The notes beneath the pieces are model-generated. The model did no database searches, was not told where the DNA came from, and saw only the letters and a program-made list of their open reading frames with translations. This document shows, one piece after another, positions 5,925 through 9,478 of a DNA stretch of 9,478 nucleotides; the first letter of the stretch is position 1; each line of letters begins with the position of its first letter. The DNA is taken from positions 1-9,478 of the forward strand of contig JAPLSD010000845.1 in assembly GCA_026398835.1 (NCBI GenBank), in the 5' to 3' direction. Origin of the DNA: Pseudomonas sp. (lineage in GTDB: Bacteria; Pseudomonadota; Gammaproteobacteria; Pseudomonadales; Pseudomonadaceae). Made by a program: the position numbers and the translations under genes.

Positions 5925-6395
5925 GTGCTGACTCATCTCGATTCCCAAGGTCGTGCCAATATGGTCGACGTCACCGAAAAAGCCGTGACGTCACGTGAAG
6001 CCGTGGCCGAAGCGCTTGTGCGCATGCTCCCCGAAACCCTGCAGATGATTGTCAGCGGCGGTCACCCCAAGGGTGATGTGTTCGCCGTGGCGCGGATCGC
6101 CGGGATTCAGGCGGCGAAGAAAACCTCTGATTTGATCCCGTTGTGCCATCCGCTGATGCTCACCAGCGTCAAGGTCGAGCTCAGCGCCGAAGGCGAGGAC
6201 GCGGTGCGCATCGTCGCCCGCTGCAAGCTGGCCGGGCAGACCGGTGTCGAGATGGAAGCGCTGACCGCCGCCAGCATCGCGGCGCTGACTATCTACGACA
6301 TGTGCAAGGCCGTGGACCGTGGCATGACCATCGAAAATGTGCGCTTGCTGGAGAAACTGGGCGGCAAGAGCGGCCACTATCAGGTGTCCGAATAA
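5925..6395 (+). CDS. moaC: Cyclic pyranopterin monophosphate synthase MoaC
   Basis: MoaC works after MoaA in the first stage of molybdenum cofactor synthesis. It converts 3',8-cyclo-7,8-dihydro-GTP into cyclic pyranopterin monophosphate (precursor Z) in the cytosol. The 156 residues match the usual length. The known active-site residues are visible: Lys49 in HPKGDV, His75 in PLCHPL, the GVEMEAL motif (107-113) and Asp125/Lys128 in YDMCKAVD. The GTG start at 5925 is chosen because AGGAG lies 7 bases upstream and the protein then begins [16 protein letters not shown], as family members do. The stop codon TAA overlaps the moaD start by one base. It is the first gene of a moaCDE operon; moaA is not in the window. 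Confidence 0.97.
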   Translation: MLTHLDSQGRANMVDVTEKAVTSREAVAEALVRMLPETLQMIVSGGHPKGDVFAVARIAGIQAAKKTSDLIPLCHPLMLTSVKVELSAEGEDAVRIVARCKLAGQTGVEMEALTAASIAALTIYDMCKAVDRGMTIENVRLLEKLGGKSGHYQVSE

Positions 6396-6637
6396 TGAAA
6401 GTGACGGTGAAGTTTTTTGCCCGCTACCGTGAGGCGCTGGGTGTGGATTCGCTGAGCGTCGAAGGCGATTTCGCCTCGGTCGATGATGTGCGTGTGCTTC
6501 TCGCGCAGCGCGACGGTGCCGAGGTATTGAGTGAACAGAATCTGATGTGCGCCCGTAATGAAGACCTGTGCCAGCTCGACGAGCCACTGACCGACGGCGA
6601 TGAAGTGGCGTTCTTCCCCACCGTGACCGGAGGCTGA
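6395..6637 (+). CDS. moaD: Molybdopterin synthase sulfur carrier subunit MoaD
   Basis: This is the small subunit of molybdopterin synthase, an 80-residue ubiquitin-like protein. It is activated as a C-terminal thiocarboxylate (by MoeB-type enzymes in the known pathway) and donates sulfur to precursor Z in complex with MoaE. The required C-terminal Gly-Gly is present in FFPTVTGG (73-80), preceded by the typical DGDEVAFFP segment. The start [13 protein letters not shown] is typical for the family. Its ATG (6395-6397) overlaps the last base of the moaC TAA, and there is no strong ribosome binding site of its own, which points to translational coupling with moaC. A longer in-frame opening upstream lies inside moaC and is not used. 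Confidence 0.96.
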   Translation: MKVTVKFFARYREALGVDSLSVEGDFASVDDVRVLLAQRDGAEVLSEQNLMCARNEDLCQLDEPLTDGDEVAFFPTVTGG

Positions 6638-6639
6638 AC

Positions 6640-7092
6640 ATGGCGATTCGCGTGCAATCCACGGCGTTCGACCCAGGCTGCGAAGTCAACGCGATGCACG
6701 CGGCCAATGTCGGCGTCGGTGCGGTGGTGAGTTTTGTCGGCTACGTGCGTGACTTCAACGATGGGCTCGACGTTGCCGGAATGTTTCTAGAGCACTATCC
6801 CGGCATGACCGAAAAGGCCCTCGGCAAGATCGCGATCGAAGCCGAGCAGCGCTGGCCGCTGCTCAAGCTTGAAGTGCTGCACCGGATCGGCGCTTTGGAA
6901 CCGGGCGAGCCGATTGTTTTCGTCGGCGCTGCCAGCGCCCACCGCCAGGCGGCGTTCGACGCCTGCGCCTTTGTCATGGACTACCTGAAAACCCGCGCGC
7001 CGTTCTGGAAGAAAGAAAACACCAGCGATGGGCCTCGGTGGGTGGAAGGGAAGGACAGCGACCATGCGGCGGTAGAGCGCTGGAACAAATAG
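6640..7092 (+). CDS. moaE: Molybdopterin synthase catalytic subunit MoaE
   Basis: This is the large subunit of molybdopterin synthase, which adds two sulfur atoms from MoaD thiocarboxylate to precursor Z to make the dithiolene of molybdopterin. The 150 residues match the family. Recognisable parts are FVGYVRDFN (32-40) with Arg37, the [10 protein letters not shown] segment (81-90), ASAHR (98-102) with the conserved His101-Arg102, and [13 protein letters not shown] (114-126) carrying the catalytic lysines (Lys117 and Lys124). The ATG follows the moaD stop by two bases, and GGAGG (6629-6633) inside the end of moaD serves as its ribosome binding site. It closes the moaCDE operon; a palindromic repeat follows 12 bases after the stop. 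Confidence 0.97.
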   Translation: MAIRVQSTAFDPGCEVNAMHAANVGVGAVVSFVGYVRDFNDGLDVAGMFLEHYPGMTEKALGKIAIEAEQRWPLLKLEVLHRIGALEPGEPIVFVGAASAHRQAAFDACAFVMDYLKTRAPFWKKENTSDGPRWVEGKDSDHAAVERWNK

Positions 7093-7104
7093 ACACCTGA
7101 CTAT

Positions 7105-7216
7105 GATCGTTCCCACGCTCCCGCGTGGGAATGCCGCCCCGGACGCTCTGCGTCCGCTTTTAAGCGTGACGCGGAGCGTCACAGGATGCATTCCCACGCA
7201 GAGCGTGGGAACGATC
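7105..7216. repeat. 112-base nested palindromic intergenic repeat
   Basis: The outer ends GATCGTTCCCACGC (7105-7118) and GCGTGGGAACGATC (7203-7216) are exact inverses. Inside are four compact hairpins: TTCCCACGC/GCGTGGGAA (7110-7131), GGACGC/GCGTCC (7141-7155), GTGACGC/GCGTCAC (7166-7182) and TTCCCACGC/GCGTGGGAA again (7191-7211). The unit resembles a palindromic intergenic repeat common in fluorescent pseudomonads and distinct from the GTGGGAGCGGGC-type REP. It could act as an mRNA 3' end for moaCDE, because no T-rich terminator is seen. Confidence 0.85.
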
Positions 7217-7283
7217 AATCATTTCCATTCTTCACCCCAATTCATCCTCGCGACCAAAGGAAGGACAAAGTGTGGACAGTCGA

Positions 7284-7323
7284 TTGACGGGAAATACATA
7301 AAAGTCCAGTATGGAATTATAAG
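7284..7323 (+). promoter_or_regulatory. Possible promoter region of the binding-protein gene
   Basis: TTGACG (7284-7289) is a good -35, but the sequence 17 bases on, CAGTAT, is a poor -10. TATAAG (7318-7323) is a fair -10 without a good -35. The true start is uncertain, and the leader would be about 60-70 bases long. Confidence 0.25.
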
Positions 7324-7365
7324 TACAAAAAAAGCGTTTCACTTTTCCTTCTGTCTTGCAAAACC

Positions 7366-7373
7366 AACAACAA
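7366..7373 (+). promoter_or_regulatory. Crc/Hfq-type A-rich motif near the ribosome binding site
   Basis: AACAACAA fits the AAnAAnAA motif bound by Hfq with Crc in pseudomonads during carbon catabolite repression. It ends 17 bases before the start codon and about 5 bases before the purine-rich stretch AGAGA (7380-7384), the probable Shine-Dalgarno. Amino-acid uptake genes are common Crc targets, so control of this transporter gene is plausible. Confidence 0.5.
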
Positions 7374-7390
7374 CCCGCGAGAGAACGAAC

Positions 7391-8167
7391 ATGAAGAAAT
7401 TCACCCTCATCGGTGGTCTGGCCCTCAGTCTGTTAGCGTGCAGCAGTCTGTTCGCCGCCGAGAAAACCCTGCGTATTGGTATTGAAGCAGCGTATCCGCC
7501 GTTTGCGTTCAAGACGGAAGAAGGAAAAATCAGCGGCTTCGATTACGACATCGGCAATGCGCTGTGTGCGCAGATGCAGGTCAAGTGCGAGTGGATCGAG
7601 GGCGAGTTCGACGGCCTGATTCCGTCCCTGAAGGTGAAGAAAATTGATGCCGCGCTGTCTTCGATGACCATCACTGCAGAGCGTAAAAACTCGGTCGACT
7701 TTACTCACAAGTACTACTTCACTTCGTCGCGTCTGGTGATGAAGAAAGGCGCCGTGGTCGATGACCAGTACGCCAGCCTCAAGGGCAAGACCATCGGTGT
7801 GCAGCGCTCCACTACCACTGACCGTTACGCCACAGAGGTCTTCGAGCCCAAAGGCATCAAGGTGGTGCGCTACAGCAACAACGAAGAGATCTACATGGAC
7901 CTGGCGGCCGGGCGTCTGGACAGCATCTTTGCCGACACCATTCCGTTGGACGACTTCCTGTCGATGCCTCGTGGCGCCGGTTATGCCTTTGTCGGCCCGG
8001 AACTCAAAGACCCGAAATACGTGGGCGAGGGCGCCGGGATTGCTGTGCGCAAGGGCAATACCGAACTGGTGAGCCAGCTGAACAAGGCCATCGACGACAT
8101 TCGCGCCAATGGCGAATATCAGAAGATTGAGTCCAAGTACTTCAAGTCGGATATTTACGGGGATTGA
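7391..8167 (+). CDS. Periplasmic substrate-binding protein of a basic amino acid ABC transporter
   Basis: The 258-residue protein belongs to family-3 solute-binding proteins, close to ArgT/HisJ/AotJ, which capture lysine, arginine, ornithine or histidine in the periplasm for an ABC importer. A signal peptide covers about residues 1-23. The mature part begins [17 protein letters not shown]. Typical features are [12 protein letters not shown] (48-59), Cys59 and Cys66 spaced as the HisJ/LAO disulfide, [11 protein letters not shown] (90-100) with the carboxylate-binding Arg98, and [11 protein letters not shown] (136-146). The ATG at 7391 is taken over upstream in-frame ATG codons because the signal peptide starts there. 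A Cys at residue 17 (LLAC) could be a lipobox, but the AA-E junction at 23/24 suits signal peptidase I better. No permease or ATPase gene is nearby. It is convergent with dauAR, so D- or L-arginine is a reasonable guess at ligand. Confidence 0.92.
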   Translation: MKKFTLIGGLALSLLACSSLFAAEKTLRIGIEAAYPPFAFKTEEGKISGFDYDIGNALCAQMQVKCEWIEGEFDGLIPSLKVKKIDAALSSMTITAERKNSVDFTHKYYFTSSRLVMKKGAVVDDQYASLKGKTIGVQRSTTTDRYATEVFEPKGIKVVRYSNNEEIYMDLAAGRLDSIFADTIPLDDFLSMPRGAGYAFVGPELKDPKYVGEGAGIAVRKGNTELVSQLNKAIDDIRANGEYQKIESKYFKSDIYGD

Positions 8168-8195
8168 TGGCGGAAGTTAGGGTTGCGTCATCTTT

Positions 8196-8297
8196 GATGG
8201 CGCCATCGCGAGCAAGCTCGCTCCTACAGGATCATCTATCCCTATGTAGGAGCAGCCGGTCGACGCTCGATTGCTCGCGATAGGCGGCCAAGCCGCC
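8196..8297. repeat. Composite REP-like element between convergent genes
   Basis: The left arm contains the palindrome GATGGCGCCATC (8196-8207) and runs through CGCGAGCAAGCTCGCTCCTA (8207-8226) to CAGG at 8230. The right arm starts with the inverse TGTAGGAGC (8245-8253) and ends with GCTCGCGAT (8273-8281), but the 6 bases normally between these are replaced by 19 unrelated bases. A small hairpin GGCGGC/GCCGCC (8283-8288 and 8292-8297) follows, next to the dauR stop. The layout is a REPIN with one altered arm. It fills the space between the convergent binding-protein gene and dauR and may serve both as an mRNA end. Confidence 0.7.
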
Positions 8298-8302
8298 ACC
8301 GA

Positions 8303-8929
8303 TCAGCCCTTTAATTCCTTCAAATGCTTGTACACCGTCGCCCGCCCCATATTCAGTACATTCGCCACATAGTTGGAGGCGCTTTTGCCCTTGAAGGCGC
8401 CTTCAGCGTGCAGGGCCAGCACCAGCTCGCGTTTATGCTCGCGAGTCAGCAGGTTGAGGCTCAACTGGCGCTCGCGCAGCCACGCGTGCAGGAAGGTATT
8501 GATTCGCTCCTGCCAGTCGTCACGGAACAGTGAGTCTGGTTGGGCAATCAGCTTGCTCGGCGACAGGAACAAATCCAGCGCCGCTTTGGCATTTTCGAAC
8601 AGAGAAATATTCAGGTTGATGCACAGCACAGCCAGTGGCTGGCCGTTGCTGTCGCGCAGCACGCTGCTCAAACTGCGGATTTTCTGACCGTCCCAGTTGA
8701 GCTTTTCGTAGGGACCAATATTCCGTTCGCTGACCTCTTCGCTGAGCATGTCTTCCAGCGCGGCATCGTCGCCGATTTCGCGCTTGGACAGGTTGTTGGC
8801 GATGTAGTCGATCTTTTGCGTGCGCAAATCGTGCAGCACCACCTCGGCGTGGGGGTAAAGCAACGTGGCAATGGCGTCGGCAATCGCCCGGAAGTTATCC
8901 AGGGCGGGATCTTGTCGAGGTGGTGTCAT
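8303..8929 (-). CDS. dauR: YheO-like PAS/HTH transcriptional regulator, DauR orthologue
   Basis: The 208-residue protein has the YheO layout. An N-terminal PAS-like domain (about residues 10-120, containing ALAT-type YPHAEVVLHDL at 25-35 and IGPYEKLNWDG at 71-81) is followed by a C-terminal helix-turn-helix (about 160-206, recognition helix near MGRATVYKHLKEL). In P. aeruginosa, DauR represses the dauBAR operon for D-arginine and D-lysine catabolism and is relieved by these substrates or products. Here the gene lies directly downstream of dauA on the same strand, the same order as dauA-dauR there, which supports the name. The start at 8927-8929 follows a GGAG at about 10 bases. The 89-base gap to dauA holds a strong hairpin. 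It ends 21 bases beyond the REP-like element. Confidence 0.87.
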   Translation of the reverse strand: MTPPRQDPALDNFRAIADAIATLLYPHAEVVLHDLRTQKIDYIANNLSKREIGDDAALEDMLSEEVSERNIGPYEKLNWDGQKIRSLSSVLRDSNGQPLAVLCINLNISLFENAKAALDLFLSPSKLIAQPDSLFRDDWQERINTFLHAWLRERQLSLNLLTREHKRELVLALHAEGAFKGKSASNYVANVLNMGRATVYKHLKELKG

Positions 8930-8951
8930 AGGGTGTTGCTCCAGGCAGCGT

Positions 8952-8976
8952 CAGCGCCCTATCGAAAAGGGCGCTG
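8952..8976 (-). other. Intercistronic hairpin between dauA and dauR
   Basis: CAGCGCCCT (8952-8960) and AGGGCGCTG (8968-8976) form a perfect 9-bp stem with a 7-base loop. It lies between the dauA stop and the dauR start. No U-tract follows in the direction of transcription, so it looks more like a processing or stability element, or an attenuating structure that lowers dauR expression, than a full terminator. Confidence 0.6.
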
Positions 8977-9018
8977 CGAGTTTGCCGCAATCGAGGCGGG
9001 GCGTCACCTCGGGGCGCT

Positions 9019-9478
<460 letters not shown>

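Noticed and set aside
5991..6707. 238-codon minus-strand open frame opposite moaC, moaD and moaE
   Set aside because: It spans three confidently identified genes on the other strand, so it is a shadow frame.
7105..7216. Possible small CRISPR array
   Set aside because: The repeats are inverted hairpin arms without equal-length unique spacers, and no cas genes are present.

Overview
The window reads as a chromosomal core region of a Pseudomonas, most likely of the fluorescens group. The protein sequences, the alginate gene algD, the dauA-dauR pair, and the REP/REPIN-type palindromes between genes (core GTGGGAGCGGGCT and its inverse) all point the same way. There are no transposases, phage genes, tRNAs, rRNAs or CRISPR arrays. 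I did not find a multi-gene undescribed system. The unusual items are regulatory structures and one protein with degenerate catalytic motifs.

Layout from left to right. (1) The 5' 367 codons of algD (GDP-mannose dehydrogenase, alginate precursor synthesis) run off the left edge on the minus strand. (2) Upstream of algD lies an 810-base non-coding region that turns AT-rich. It carries a candidate AlgU-type promoter, a full-consensus IHF site, a perfect 17-bp dyad and a cluster of GTGTGC repeats able to form two mutually exclusive hairpins. (3) yaaA (peroxide-stress/iron protein, minus) and an exported NodB-like polysaccharide deacetylase homologue (plus, TTG start, degenerate metal site) are divergent around a REPIN. 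(4) A 360-base gap with hairpins precedes a PIN-PhoH ATPase gene, which ends in a clear intrinsic terminator. (5) moaC-moaD-moaE form a tight molybdopterin-synthesis operon: MoaC acts in making precursor Z (cPMP), and MoaD/MoaE are the two subunits of molybdopterin synthase. (6) A 112-base nested palindromic repeat separates it from a periplasmic basic-amino-acid binding protein gene whose leader has a Crc/Hfq-type A-rich motif. (7) After a composite REP-like element come dauR and the 3' 152 codons of dauA on the minus strand. These are the tail of a dauBAR-type D-arginine catabolic operon, with dauB presumably beyond the right edge.

Functional links: the binding protein gene is convergent with dauAR, so amino-acid capture and D-arginine oxidation may be related (inference). 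The alginate, peroxide, PhoH and molybdopterin genes look like neighbours without a shared pathway. Gene families are assigned from recognised motifs and remembered family sequences; no database search was possible.
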